A stretch of DNA of 64,000 nucleotides from Lampris incognitus (GCF_029633865.1 NC_079221.1:4061409-4125408), one strand, 5' to 3'; counted from the stretch's first letter, positions 34,158 to 46,517 are shown. Notes: generated by a model from the letters alone, not told the origin. Program-made: numbers and translations.

Positions 34158-34235
34158 CAAGCCTCTTCTAAATGACCTTACTAGTTTTCATTTTCGGTCA
34201 CGCTGTGAAAATGGCAGTACTTTGTATGGAGTACA

Positions 34236-34465
34236 CAGAAAGGTGAATCAGGTCATCTGGATACAACGTTTATTGAGAGAAACGATTCATCATCCTCTAA
34301 GTGGCCTCTTCAGTCTCAACTGACTGCAGGTACCCCACCCTTACAAACAATACAGCTGCATAACGACCGAAACCCACCATCGGTTTCATATGCAAATTGC
34401 CGTGACCATTAACTAGAGTTTCAGTGGCCATGAGTACTATTCACAGAGGACTTGGGAATAGTTTA
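34236..34465. mobile_element. Fold-back element (family D), left part
   Basis: Begins gtgaatcaggtcatctggat, then acaacgtttattgagagaaa. The opposed arm (cagatgaactgattcagc) is at 37323-37345. About 2.9 kb of other mobile DNA lies between, suggesting one fold-back element later filled by insertions. Confidence 0.5.
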
Positions 34466-34726
34466 CACGGCAATGTTTTCAACATAAAACGGTAAAGTAT
34501 TGTTGCGTTTTGGCCGTTCGCTCACACGACAGCGGCATTTTGGGGACCTGAAAACGCAAACTTTTGAAACCGGGTTCCAGAGTGACGTCTTTTGAAAATG
34601 CAACTCCAGCGTCACCGTGTAAACTAGCAAAACCGCTTCCTGTGAAAACAATGACGTCACGGTTTCACTTCGCACATGCGTATCACGTTTTCAGTTAAAT
34701 AGCCATGCCCGAGAAGAAGACAACAT
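34466..34726. mobile_element. DNA-transposon fragment, left half
   Basis: Starts tttacacggcaatgttttca and contains aaaacggtaaag and ttgcgtttt in the order in which the inverted right half (36836-36970, reversed: tttacacgacagcggtcttg, aaaacggaaagg, ttgcgtttt) has them. The two halves appear separated by the LINE at 34727-36830. Confidence 0.5.
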
Positions 34727-36830
34727 GGTAAAGGGAGAGAGCTGGCTGATATGATGGAAAGAAGAAAGGTAGGCATCCTGTGTGTGCAAGAGACCAGGTG
34801 GAAGGGGAGTAAGGCCAGGAGTATCGGAGGTGGGTTCAAACTCTTCTACCATGGTGTGAATGGGAGGAGTAATGGGGTAGGGGTAATTCTGAAGGAAGAG
34901 TATGTCAAGAGCGTGCTGGAGGTGAAGAGAGTGTCAGACAGAGTGATGAGTATGAAGCTGGAAATTGAAGGTGTATTGCTGAATGTTATCAGCACATATG
35001 CCCCGCAAGTTGGGTGTGAGATGGAAGAGAAAGAAGAATTCTGGAGTGAGTTGGATGAAGTGGTGGAGAGGGTACCCAAGGAGGAGAGAGTGGTGATTGG
35101 AGCGGACTTCAATGGGCATGTTGGTGAAGGGAACAGAGGTGATGAGGAGGTGATGGGTAGGTATGGAGTCAAGAAAAGAAATGTGGAAGAACAGATGGTG
35201 GTGGATTTTGTGAAAAGGATGGAAATGGCTGTGGTGAATACATATTTCAAGAAGAGGGAGGAACACAGGGTGACGTACAAGAGTGGAGGAAAGTGCACAC
35301 AGGTGGACTATATCTTATGTAGACGGTGCGATCTGAAAGAGACTGGAGACTGCAAGGTGGTGACAGGGGAGAACGTAGCTAGGCAGCATCGGATGGTGGT
35401 CTGTAGGATGACTTTGGAGACCAAGAAGAGGAAGCGAGTGAAGGCAGAGCCGAGGATCAAATAGTGGAAGTTGAAGAAGGAAGACTGTTGTGTGGAGTTC
35501 AGGCAGGAGGTAAGACAGGCACTGGGTGGTAGTGAAGAGTTGCCAGATGGCTGGACAACCACTGCAGAAATAGTGAGGGAGACAGCTAGGAAGGTACTTG
35601 GTGTGTCATCAGGACAGAGGAAGGAAGACAATGAGACTTGGTGGTGGAACGAGGAATTACAGCAAAGTATACAGAGGAAGAGGTTGGCAAAGAAGAAGTG
35701 GGATAGTCAGAGAGATGAAGAAAGTGGACAGGAGTACAAGGAGATGCAGCGTAAAGCAAAGAGAGAGGTGGCAAAGGCAAAGGAAAAGGCGTATGGTGGG
35801 TTGTATGACAGATTAGACACTAAGGAAGGACAAAAGGACTTGTACCGATTGGCTAGACAGAGGGACCGAGCTGCAAAGGATGTGCAGCAAGTTAGGGTGA
35901 TGAAGGATAGAGATGGAAATGTGCTGACAAGCGAGGAGAGTGTGCTAAGAAGGTGGAAGGAGTACTTTGAGGGGCTGATGAATGAAGAAAATGAAAGAGA
36001 GAGAAGGTTGGATGATGTGGGGATAGTGAAACAGGAAGTGCAGTGGATTAGCAAGGAGGAAATGAGGGCAGCTATGAAGAGGATGAAGAGTGGAAAAGCA
36101 GCTGGTCCTGATATACCTGTGGAGGCACGGAGGTGTTTAGGAGAGATGGCAGTGGGGTTTTTAACTAGATTGTTTAACACAATCTTGGAAAGTGAGAGGA
36201 TGCCTGAGGAGTGGAGAAGCATACTGGTACCAATTTTCAAGAACAAGGGTGATGTGCAGAACTGTAGCAACTACAGAGGTATAAAGTTGATCAGCCACAG
36301 CATGAAGATATGGGAAAGAGTAATAGAAGCTAGGTTAAGAGGGGGAGAGGTGATGATCAGCAGCAGCAGTATGGTTTCATGCCAGGAAAGAGCACCACAG
36401 ATGTGATGTTTGCTTTGAGAATGTTGATGGAGAAGTATAGAGAAGGCCAGAAGGAGGTACATTGTGTCTTTGTGGATTTTGAGAAAGCATATGACAGGGT
36501 GCCGAGAGAGGAGGTGTGATATTGTATGAGGAAGTCGGGAGTTAGAGAGAAGTATGTAGGAGTGGTGCAGGGTATGTATGAGGGCAGTGTGACAGTGGTG
36601 AGGTGTGTGGTAGGAATGACAGGTGGGTTCAAGGTGGAGGCGGGATTACATCATGGATTGGCTCTGAGCCCTTTCTTGTTTGCAATGGTGACAGACAGGT
36701 TGATGAACGAGATCAGGTAGGAGTCTCCGTGGACGACGATGTTTGCAGATGACATTGTGATCTGTAGCGAGAGTAGGGTGCAGGTGGAGAGCCTGGAGAG
36801 GTGGAGGAGAGCCTGGAGAGGTGGAGGTAT
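34727..36830 (+). pseudogene. RTE-like LINE, endonuclease and reverse transcriptase, degenerate
   Basis: Reads [22 protein letters not shown] at the start. Apurinic-type endonuclease motifs are [32 protein letters not shown] and the RQH histidine. An in-frame TAG follows at 35462-35464, after which the same frame continues with WWWNEEL, KSGKAAGPDIP and FKNKGD...YRGIKL. Near 36345-36360 the frame shifts; then come GFMPGKSTTDV, FVDFEKAYDRVPR, GLHHGLALSPFLFAMV and the FADD box at about 36740. Further stops lie at 36517 and 36718. It is a dead copy, truncated soon after the FADD box. RTE-like assignment is by memory of motif wording. Confidence 0.85.
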
Positions 36831-36835
36831 GCATA

Positions 36836-36970
36836 CTACAGCGTTTTCAGTCATTTTTTGCGGATCCGTGTGCATGCGGATTGTGTTCAAAACGATGTCG
36901 TCTGAACGTGGAACTTTTTTAAAACGCAAAGGAAAAACCTTTCCGTTTTAGCAAGACCGCTGTCGTGTAA
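36836..36970. mobile_element. DNA-transposon fragment, right half
   Basis: Ends ccgctgtcgtgtaaa, the inverse of the left end at 34466. The next bases, gatccgctgcggcgacccct (36979-36998), resemble the 3' end of fish RTE-type LINEs as I recall it, so the order of insertion is not fully settled. Confidence 0.45.
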
Positions 36971-37232
36971 ATGGATGGAAACGGATGATCCGCTGCGGCG
37001 ACCCCTAACGGGAACAGCTGAACATGGCGACAGATGTACTCTTAGCCCCCCACCCCCCTCCAGTTCAGGGATGGTCGGTCCCTCTTCACATGGTCTCTTT
37101 GACTCCCCGTTCAAACATGCAGTCTACACCCATCTACAGGCTGAGGATGTGCACACAGGGAGGAACACTGGTTCAAATGGGGAGTCAAAGAGATTCAGAC
37201 AACTTTATTTATCCCAGAAGGGCAATTCAGTT

Positions 37233-37365
37233 GGAGAGAAACGTTCCATCACTCGTCTAAGATGAACCTCTTAGACGAACTGATTCAACTCTCTGAGTTT
37301 CTCTCAATAAATGTTGTGTCCAGATGAACTGATTCAGCGTTCTGTGATTTCCTTACCTGGATTAC
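37233..37365. mobile_element. Fold-back element (family D), right part
   Basis: gagaaacgttccatcactcg, a small inner palindrome around gatgaacctcttagacg, then cagatgaactgattcagc and ttacctggattactgagcat, the shared outer end of family D. Confidence 0.6.
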
Positions 37366-37379
37366 TGAGCATGGGTAAC

Positions 37380-39110
37380 GACCTTCTATGGAGTACATCT
37401 TTAAAATGCATTACAAATGTGAATATAAGCCTATAAGTGTATTTGTAATGAACTATAAATATGTTTCTAGTGTTATGAATAACTTTTCATGTGTGGTTAT
37501 GGATAGTGCTCCATAAAGGTCTGCTATACAGTATGAATAATTGGTTCACTTTACTGAAAGCAGAGAAAAAGTGTCTCATAAAGCTTTATAATACTCCATA
37601 AACAAGTATATCACTTTACTTATAGTGGAGACCAAAAACACATAAAACGTGGTTCATAAAGCTCTACAACCATACACTGATAATATACAGTAGGTCTCAG
37701 GTGCATTATAAGACAGTTTCCAAACAGAGGGTAAGATAGTACATTACAGAAATGCCCCATACATTATTAAAATTACACATTCATAAAACATGACGACATG
37801 CTTTATGACAATTATAAATCTGCATAGATTCTCATAGGTAGTGTCACAACACACTAGTTTATTATAAAAGCACTTACAATACATTATAAAGATATACTTG
37901 ATATTGAGTGCTTCCAATTGTAACAAACAAAGCCCCTGTTTTCATACATGTTTAATTGATGAGTTTGTTTGTTTTGATGTTTTCTCTCTCTGATTTGCTT
38001 GGGTTTTGTTTTTTTTTGTGGGGGGGGGTGTATTTTAATTTTTGTGTGTATATTTTTAAGGGGAAAAAAAACCCTATAAATAAAATCTAAATAAAAAGAA
38101 GGTGTAGTTGATAAAAAGTGCCACCAGAGTTTTAGCGTGTGATGACTGACGGGCCCAGTGTGCCTTGCTTTGATTGCATCCTTTGCAACGTGACTACTGC
38201 ACATGTGTACATTGGGATAATGATGATGGACGATATACTGTTCAGCCCTGCATTCAGCAGGCAATGACATGGTGATAAAGATATGTGTGTGTGTGTGTGT
38301 GTGTCTGTGTGTGTTGATGGTTATTTGTTTGCTATGTGGGACCTCATATTGTTTCACTGATGCGTCACTAAAGACCAAACAGTCATCTGCCCCAGACATG
38401 TTGTGCTTTCTCAACAGTGTCCTTACTGAACCTCACTGACAGCATCGCACTACGCCGCCATCCTACCACCGTGTCGTCTCCTCCTAAACGCTGTTTACGC
38501 GACTCTTCTACGATACAAAAACATGTCATTCAGTCTGTGTTTGTGTGTGTGTTACGAGGTTGCTCCCCTTATTATATTATTTCATGTTTTTTTTTTTTTT
38601 TTACTTTATGTTAGACTAAAGAATTTCCAAGCACTCTTTAGTGAGGGCCAAAGCTATTTTGGCCAGTGAAATTGCCCTCTTTTGAATATATAATTTAAGT
38701 AAAGGAAGGCGGCCCGAGTACAAACGCCAAGGGCTTATTTATATCGATAATGATCCGTACAACTCAGGCGCACCAACTTTAGAGTTAATCAACTGCAGCT
38801 GAACCAGACGGGCCACAAGAGAAGCATGGATAATATCACCGCTGCAGCTGCAGAGAGATATGCGCCTAAATTGGAGCAGCATATGGCTGGAGACTCTTGA
38901 ACCCTGATCCCTGCAAGGTTGTTAAGTGACACTCGCAAATTTTCATTTGTCCTCTTCTTTTTGATGCTACTTCAATGCAGCTGTATACTTACAGTCAGGC
39001 ATGAAGGAGCATATAAGAGATTTTTTCTTAAATCTTATTTGTAGTGATGCATGCCCTGTTTGACTCAAACAAAAGCAAACCTGTCTGTAGGTGTCACTCT
39101 TGTGTCACCA
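37380..39110. other. AT-rich stretch without recognised gene
   Basis: 37400-37900 has recurring cataaagctttataat / cactttacttatag phrases suggestive of an old DNA element without clear ends. (GT)n at 38285-38315. 38690-38900 is a compact, unique-looking stretch. Confidence 0.35.
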
Positions 39111-39140
39111 AGAATGGTGCACACCATTAAAACCTCACTA

Positions 39141-39586
39141 TCTGGTAGCGTAGCGGTCTATTCCATTGCCTACCAACACAGAGATCGCCGGTTTGAATCC
39201 CCGTGTTACCTCCGGTTTGGTAGGCGTCCCTACAGACATAATTAGCCGTGTCTGCGGCTGGGAAGCTGGATGTGGGTATGTGTCTTGGTCGCTGCACTAG
39301 CGCCTCCTTTGGTCGGTTGGGGCGCCTGTTCAGGGGGGAGGGGGAACTGGGGGGAATAGCGTGATCCTCCCACGCGCTACGTCCCCCTGGTAAAACTCCT
39401 CACTGTCAGGTGAAAAGAAGCGGCTGGTGACTCCACATGTATGGGAGGAGGCATGTGGTAGTCTGCAGCCCTCCCTGGATCAGCAGAGGGGGTGGAGCAG
39501 AGACCGGAACGGCTCAGAAGAGTGGGGTAATTGGCCAAGTACAACTAGGGAGAAAACAAGGGGGGGGTACCCCCCCCCCAAAAAAA
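39141..39586 (+). mobile_element. tRNA-derived SINE (family A), complete
   Basis: Plus copy with A box tagcgtagcggtctat, B box ggtttgaatcccc and full body to a G/C run tail. A 30-base target duplication starting agaatggtgcacaccattaa is at 39111-39140 and 39587-39616 with one mismatch, making it one of the clearest copies. Confidence 0.93.
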
Positions 39587-39698
39587 AGAATGGTGCACAC
39601 CATTAAAATCTCACTACTTGAAATCATTAGGCTGACTAATTGACCACCATTATGAGGCAATATTACTTGGTAATCTGTCCATGCTAGACCTCAATAGG

Positions 39699-40191
39699 AC
39701 TGGGCAATAATTCAATATTACCATTTACTGCCCTTTCAATGGCATTTTATCAGAATGATGTTCAGATATTGTCACATCATGAAACACAATTTTATCATCT
39801 AAACTAATTATAAAGATCAAAGAAGGTTGAATCAGTTCATCTGGATACAATGTTTATTGACAGAAATAAACATTGTATCCAGATGAACTGATTCACCCAT
39901 CTTTGATTTTCTTGCCTGGATTATTGAGCATGCATCAAGACTAATTATAAAGAGACTTTTTTCCCCAATTTTTCACAAAAAATGAAAACTGAAATATTTA
40001 AAGAGGATATTATTTGAAAACTAATTTTGTTTTGATGTTATAGTTTCCATTACCAAACAGTTCAATGTGATGAACCTGTGTTGGGAGTCTTAAAAATGTT
40101 TTTTAATACATGTACATATATTAACATATATATCACGATATCTATCGATATTGTTTAATAATAATAATAATATTGTCCATATCGCCCAGCA
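39699..40191. mobile_element. Inverted-repeat element with nested fold-back insertion
   Basis: Ends gactgggcaataa and, reversed, gtgctgggcgata. Flanked by ctagacctcaatagg at 39684-39698 and 40192-40206 (15 of 15). A family D fold-back is inserted at 39817-39939. Confidence 0.65.
39817..39939. mobile_element. Fold-back element (family D), short complete copy
   Basis: A 123-bp hairpin: gttgaatcagttcatctgga followed by tacaatgtttattgacag, then the inverse. Flanked by the perfect 14-bp duplication actaattataaaga (39803-39816, 39940-39953). The right end carries ttgcctggattattgagca. Confidence 0.8.
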
Positions 40192-40206
40192 CTAGACCTC
40201 AATAGG

Positions 40207-41240
40207 TCAAGTCTGATAGGCTTGGTTAGTTAGGAAATATGAGTGAAATGTCTGCTTTACCCATCCAAACCAACCCATTTCTGTTGTGCCATATTTGCCA
40301 AGATGCCTTTGCACAGAAAATGTCAAAATCTGGTTGCCTGAATAGGAAGAGTCTGAACAGGAACAAACTGGGTCAGCCCATTATTGTGCAGATCATACCT
40401 CTGATGTGGAAATAGCCTGTGAGAACAGTCACCAGCGAAACATCATCCTGATGCATGTTGAAAATGCACATCATATTGTGTGTGAATCAAATTTCACGAT
40501 GGGTTGTTGTTCTCCTGATCACTTCTCCTAGAATCTTTGATAGAACCTATTGTGTTACTGGAAAACCTCATTTGCATTCCTTTAATGCTTTTTCCTGTGA
40601 GTATCACATACACAGCTCTATTACATAAAAATGCAAAACATAAGCTGGAGATGGCATTTGTTGCACACAACACCATTGCAGCAGTGATGTGACCTATATT
40701 TGCTCTGACTTTCAAGTGGCTTTTTCTTATTTCAATGAGGCAAACTGCAGACAGCAAAGGCGAAAAGGAAAAAAAAATACAAAAGGTCTGAGAATTAATC
40801 AAACTCATTTTGTGTGGCCAGCCCGATGATGTTGTATTGAGGTCATATGCAAATGATCAGCCGAGCTCCCACTGAGAGTAAAATCCAGAGGAATTCTGAA
40901 ACACGGCCTATCGTAACATCTTCAGACAAAGAAGAAGCAAAACGAGAACATCACGGAGTTATACCTCTTCATCGCAACGTGAACATCATCTGCATAATAT
41001 TGCATTTGACCCCCTGCACTTTTATTCTCTCTCATAAAGCATTTGCAGGGTGAAAAAAAAAACAAGAACTATCATTTAAGAGATCCTGTAAAAGGCCTTT
41101 AATATAGCTTGAACTCTGACACACTGCCTCGCTAATGAAAAACTCAGGATCCCTTCCAGAAGGTATTCCCAGGACCCCTTGATGGTATACCGGAGGTGAC
41201 AGGGTTGCACTAAGAATGGGATGGGGGTGGGTTTTTGTGG
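40207..41240. other. Unique sequence without recognised gene
   Basis: No exon or repeat recognised. Confidence 0.35.
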
Positions 41241-41245
41241 TGGTG

Positions 41246-41250
<5 letters not shown>

Positions 41251-41289
<39 letters not shown>
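41251..41289. repeat. (GT)n microsatellite
   Basis: About 19 GT units, with flanking ggtggtggt. Confidence 0.97.
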
Positions 41290-41290
<1 letters not shown>

Positions 41291-41757
41291 GGTGGAGTAG
41301 CGAGGTTGGTGGGTCCTCTAGCTCCACTGCAGGGAAGTGAACCGGGACTGGATTTTCTAAGCCACGGTCTGATTTCTCCAAAGAGGACCTAACTGTATAC
41401 GTGTCTGCCAAATGCCTCTGCCAGTCAATATGGCTGGCTCCATCACCATGTACCACGGCACTATTTCCACAGTCATGCAGCACACATTTATACAGCCCAG
41501 ATGGCTTGGCAGAGCTCTCTCTCTCTCTCCTTTTTTTCCTTTTTGAAGTGGGAGAAACATTTTTGTGCCAATATACGCAGACCGTCTGAGCAAGTGAGGG
41601 TGCATTCCAGTGTAACCGAGTGATGGGATCGCGCAGCAAAGACAAACCCCGAGACCACAAAAGATCCTGGGCTACGCAGGCAGTCTAAGGTTATGTTCAA
41701 CCTCATCCATCACTGGTGTCACACTGAGCCATAAACGGCAACCTTGAGAGAGCGAGC

Positions 41758-41759
<2 letters not shown>

Positions 41760-41823
<64 letters not shown>

Positions 41824-41828
41824 AGAAA

Positions 41829-41901
<73 letters not shown>

Positions 41902-41906
41902 AGAAA

Positions 41907-41941
<35 letters not shown>
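41760..41941. repeat. (AG)n microsatellite with aagaaaaggg interruptions
   Basis: About 180 bp of AG repeats broken twice by the same agagagagaagaaaaggg segment, implying an internal duplication. The RERERE-like frames are artefacts. Confidence 0.97.
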
Positions 41942-41942
<1 letters not shown>

Positions 41943-42059
41943 GAATTAATGGGGGAAAAAAGGGAAAGGGAGAGAGCGAGAGAAAGAGACACAGACAGAC
42001 AGACAGAGAGAGAGTCCAGGTCTCAGCTGGGCTCCCCGAGGAGAGGCTGCAGCCTGGAT

Positions 42060-43400
42060 GATTATACAGCTACAGATGTCAACGGAGGATCCCTGCCACT
42101 AAAAGAACACAAATACGCCGCTCGCGTATTCAGCCACGCTGTTTAGCAGAGGGGGCTGCGACGGACTCCTAAATTATACATGAAAAGGCCGTGGCGGAAT
42201 AATGTTTTCCGAGAGGTCAGCGGGGCATCCTCGCCGGCATGCTCTCGCCCCGCGTCCCCGTGTGTGCCGTCGTCACACATGCTCAGAAATAACACGACAC
42301 GTGAAATCGTTTGCATCCTCGTGTCCCCGGGGACGCGCACACAGTCACAAGGGCCACAAAGCAAATACAAATCAATGTAAAGGATGCTTCCAATCCAAGA
42401 GCCATGGATTACCGCTATGTCCTAATAGGAGACAATGACGAGCACAACACAGGCCGCGCAACACAAACACCGCCGGCACGCCATTTTTCTCACATGGATT
42501 ACCGTGTGGGTATCAAACCCCCCCCCCCGTCGCACCACCCCAGTCACCGCAAAAACTGAATGAACTGATAAATTAAGGGACAATATGGGCCACGTGACTG
42601 ATCTTGTACCCGCAGCACCAATTTCTAGATTATTCTAAACAGGCCTCTCTAATCTGCTAGGACGCAGCGAATTCAGAGCGCAAAGCGAATTTCCTCAACC
42701 GACGCCGAGTGCGACCGCCTCCTCAGACGACTTTTCTTGATCCTGTGCGAAATAAAAGATCACACGGCGAAATCACGGAAAGGAATCGCATCAACTGTCT
42801 GAGATGTCACGCGAGCCTTGGGAGAGCTGCACGCGCACGGGGGGAAGAAAAAACACTCCACAATTAAACACAAAGGACTCCATTTAAGGAAGTGTAGCGA
42901 CATCTACAGATTTATGCAAATGAGGCTTCACATGCGCTCTGTACATTTGTTAACTTGCTCTTGCCTGAGGCTGCAGACAGATCTGCTCCACAAACATGAA
43001 AGGGAGGGAGGGAGGGAGGGTCGGAGGATGGAGGGAGGGAGGGAGGGAGAGCAACGGAGGAAGGTGGGGGTGGTTCGGTTGGGGGGGGGGGGGAGCAGTC
43101 CAGCCCACTGCTCAGCACTCAGCACACGGAGGAGCTGCAGCCTTGCGATGCCTGCTGCAGCCTCCCTCCCACAGCCGGAGTATGAGCTTAGTGCTGGGAA
43201 CCATTGATCTGCTCTTCCTACTCATGGAACAATAGAGGAAGCGCCGCTCCCCATTAACCACATGGGTCCACAGACCACCGATCAGGGGAGGGTGACTAAC
43301 ATCCGCTGAACAGAGCACGCCGCGGCCCCTTCATATTTACTCCAACAAGCTCTCATTGCTTTATAGCACCTTCGGTTAGGGATAATTACCACTACTATTC
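42060..43400. other. Non-coding stretch with conserved-element look
   Basis: No exon was recognised. 42590-42980 is repeat-free and includes the octamer atgcaaat (42916-42923). A GGGA-rich and poly-G tract runs at 42999-43093. Evidence for function is composition only. Confidence 0.35.
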
Positions 43401-43404
43401 ATGA

Positions 43405-43530
43405 AAGACCAGGGTGGCGTCACGGTGGCCTTTTGCAACATGCAGAAGAAGAAGCGCTCCGAGAGGACGCTGGTGTCAACCTGCCGTCACTACATCTGAG
43501 ACACCGGCCAATACAAATAAAACTGACTTG
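43405..43530 (+). mobile_element. Retroposon 3' end fragment
   Basis: Ends caaataaaactgacttgac, the same ending as at 50740-50765. Interrupted on the right by a family A SINE. Confidence 0.5.
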
Positions 43531-43541
43531 ACTATTTGGTT

Positions 43542-43980
43542 TTTGGGGATTTTGCCCCCCCCTTTTTCTATCAAATTGTATCCGGCCAATTACCCCACTC
43601 TCCCGAGCCATCCCAGTCGCTGCTCCACCCCCTCTGCCGATCCGGGGAGGGCTGCACACTACCACATGTCTCCTCCCATACATGTGGAGGAGTCACCAGC
43701 CGCTTCTTTTCACCTGACAGTGAGGAGTTTCGCCAGGGGGACGTAGCACATCCCAGTCCCCCCCCCCCTCCAAACAGGCACCCCGACCAACCAGAGGAGG
43801 CGCTAGTGCAGCAACCAGCACACATACCCACATCTGGCTCCCCACCCCCGCAGACACAGCCAATTGTGTCTGTAGAGACGAGACGCCCGACCAAGCCGGA
43901 GGTAACACGGGGATTCGAACCAGCGATCCCCGTGTTGGTAGGCAACGGAATAGACCGCCTCGCCACCCGGACGCCCATTA
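43542..43980 (-). mobile_element. tRNA-derived SINE (family A)
   Basis: Full-length minus copy with target duplication gactatttggtt (43530-43541) / gactattcggtt (43981-43992). Confidence 0.9.
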
Positions 43981-43992
43981 GACTATTCGGTT

Positions 43993-45690
43993 AACAGGTG
44001 TAGACCATTTGATCAGAAATTGCGTTTGATATTTTCAAATTGCTTTAATGACATTACCAGGGTCTTAATGAGCTACTCTCACGAGCATAAACGCTTGTTT
44101 TAATCTTCTGGGGGAAAACAAAAACAAAAGACGAAGTATAAAAACCTGCAGAGATCTCACTTGGCGTCTCTGTGAAGACAACAGTCTTTGTTGTTGGGAG
44201 CCATGATCAAAATACACCGTAGCAGACAAGGAGGCGTAGAACTTATCGGCTCCACACTCCCAACTTTGTTTTGATTTGGTGTAATTCGAGTCACACGCGG
44301 CGGCGGCATAATCAGGTACTTTCACCCCACGTGTCAATCACAGTGCTCGCCTGAATAATTCATGGCTGGATATTTTATTTATGACTGCATTTTCCCATGC
44401 CACCTGAAAGTTCGCAGAAGCCCGTTTGCTGGCAGAAACAGAGCTGCCAAAGCATTTCACAGAGACAGTGATGCTTTTCATCTGCTCCACGCCGGCCGGG
44501 GAGGCTGTGGGGTGCGGGGCTCATATTCTGCAGACGAGCCTTATCATTTATATATAGCTCGTATCTGCTGAGATCTACTGTAGAGGCGTTTTCAAATGCA
44601 AAACATTAGCACTGTTAACTGACAAAACTCAGGAAGTAGGCCAACCTTGAGTGTCATTGCAGGTTGAACGGCGGAACGAAAGGCGACGACGAGGATTTAA
44701 AACGGCAGGTGACACGGTGATGTGAAATAAGCCTTCCTAGAAAAAGGATCGTGAAGGTGATTCACATCAGGCACTGTTAAAAAAAGAAAAGAGGTTTCCG
44801 TCATTTGTAAAAGCTCCCTTGCATGCACATGATTCAGAATAAACGCTTTTGTGTCCGGTCCTCTCAGCACTGCTGGATTTTAAAGGTTGCAAGGCCCTTT
44901 TTCTGAGTCTTCGTGCGGCGCGGTACAATTCTTCGCGAGTTGCGGAAAAGGCGGTGAATTCCTTCTTTTGACCAAGGTTATTTGTTTACTTCTGACGGAT
45001 GCCTTTGGCAAGTGGAGAAATATCTAATGTCGTCCATCAGATAAGAGTTTGACTCAGAATGCAGATCTGTTTTACATGTACATAGAAACCACCGCATCGG
45101 TTTAAATGAATCTTTAACTCCTTATGGTGCCGTTCCGTGAGCGGGCTGGACTGCAGGCTGGTGCTGTGGATCCACAACGGGATCCTTCAATAGCAGCATC
45201 ATGGCCAAAAAGAGGCCAATCTAATAATGATGGTGTTTAACAGTGTCAACTTGATGCTATTACGACTATTTTACTTCACTGCTTGGTAAGCTAATGAACA
45301 GCACATATTTCTACAAGGAGTTTTTTGACTGGATCACCTCTCCCGAGATGATCTGGGGGGAAAAAAAATACATGGTTCAATTCTGAACCAGTTAAAAAAA
45401 ATAATCTGGAATTAATCATACCACTTTGAACTATGAACCCTTTCAGAGCCCTTTAGGCCTCCTGTTTTAAGACATCTCCGCCGGCTGCAGCGGACTCCTG
45501 ACATGTCACTAATCTCTGATGAACTGAAGAGGTAGAAACTGCAGGCTTTCTGTTCTGTGCTGGACAGAAATCCTCCTGACTTCATTGATTTGATCCAAAA
45601 CTACTCCTACTAGTTGTCATTTCACTACAGTTCCCCAAATGAAATCTGGTTGCCATAGCAGCAGCAGCAGCAGCTTTATAGACAGCATTC
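43993..45690. other. Non-coding stretch without recognised gene
   Basis: 44340-44600 is repeat-free with homeodomain-like sites (gaataattcatgg, ttatttatgac) and might be a conserved regulatory element. The rest is featureless to me. Confidence 0.35.
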
Positions 45691-45728
45691 ATTGAGAATA
45701 TATATATTCCGAAAAAAAGGCTATTTAA

Positions 45729-45768
<40 letters not shown>

Positions 45769-45950
45769 ATATGGATATATATGTATATGTATATACATAT
45801 ACACACACAATATATATATAGCATTTTTTTCGGAAACCATCAATGGTGCTGATATTGTTTCCCTACATCTATTCCAGTGAGTCAAGTAAATCCTGCATGA
45901 GACAGTAAAGCCTGTTTCCTGCTATGAGCACCATCAGCTGTCAGTAAAGC
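45690..45950. mobile_element. Family C related fragment with TA/GT loop
   Basis: Opposed arms tattccgaaaaaaaggcta and tagcatttttttcggaaa enclose TA/GT repeats (45727-45820). Followed by accatcaatggtgctgatat and the gagtcaagtaaatcctgcat sequence also found at 30120. Confidence 0.6.
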
Positions 45951-46517
45951 TAGCGGAGGACAGAACACACCATCTACTGCCTCGTCATGCACATCACGTG
46001 CACAACGCCCAATGGGGAAGGGAGAGGTGCAACATTCATAACTTCAAAAACACGTGATCGCTAACGGTCCAGTGGGGGGGGGGGGGGGTATTTGTCTATT
46101 GTCATGATTTATTTATAATTACAAAATAGGTGCTCATATCTATGTGTGCAACTGCTGGCCAGTTCATTCCTGTTGTTTAGTGTGGACATTTGTGGCTTGC
46201 AGATGATAAAATATGTTCAGTGAGACAGATTACACATTTTACTGCTGGGTGAATATGTTTTGTTCTTGGAGAGGATTTTCCAGGTGGTTGAATAATTCAT
46301 GTTTCTGTCCGCCAATGACCAAATATAAGGGCTTAAACATGTGACATTCCTTAAACGGTTGCTTCTAAAGCTACACGTGTGCATTACACCTCTGTTTGAA
46401 TGTTGCCTCTGTTAGACCCACGTATGTCTCTATTTTGCCGTTGTCCTCTCTCGTCACCGTAGCTTGGTAGATACCTCCCTCTGTCTGGCAGTTTCTTTAG
46501 AGGGGGCAGGAGTCGTT

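Noticed and set aside
34751..36406. Host gene with endonuclease/RT domains
   Set aside because: In-frame stops, a frameshift and RTE-like motif order show a dead LINE.
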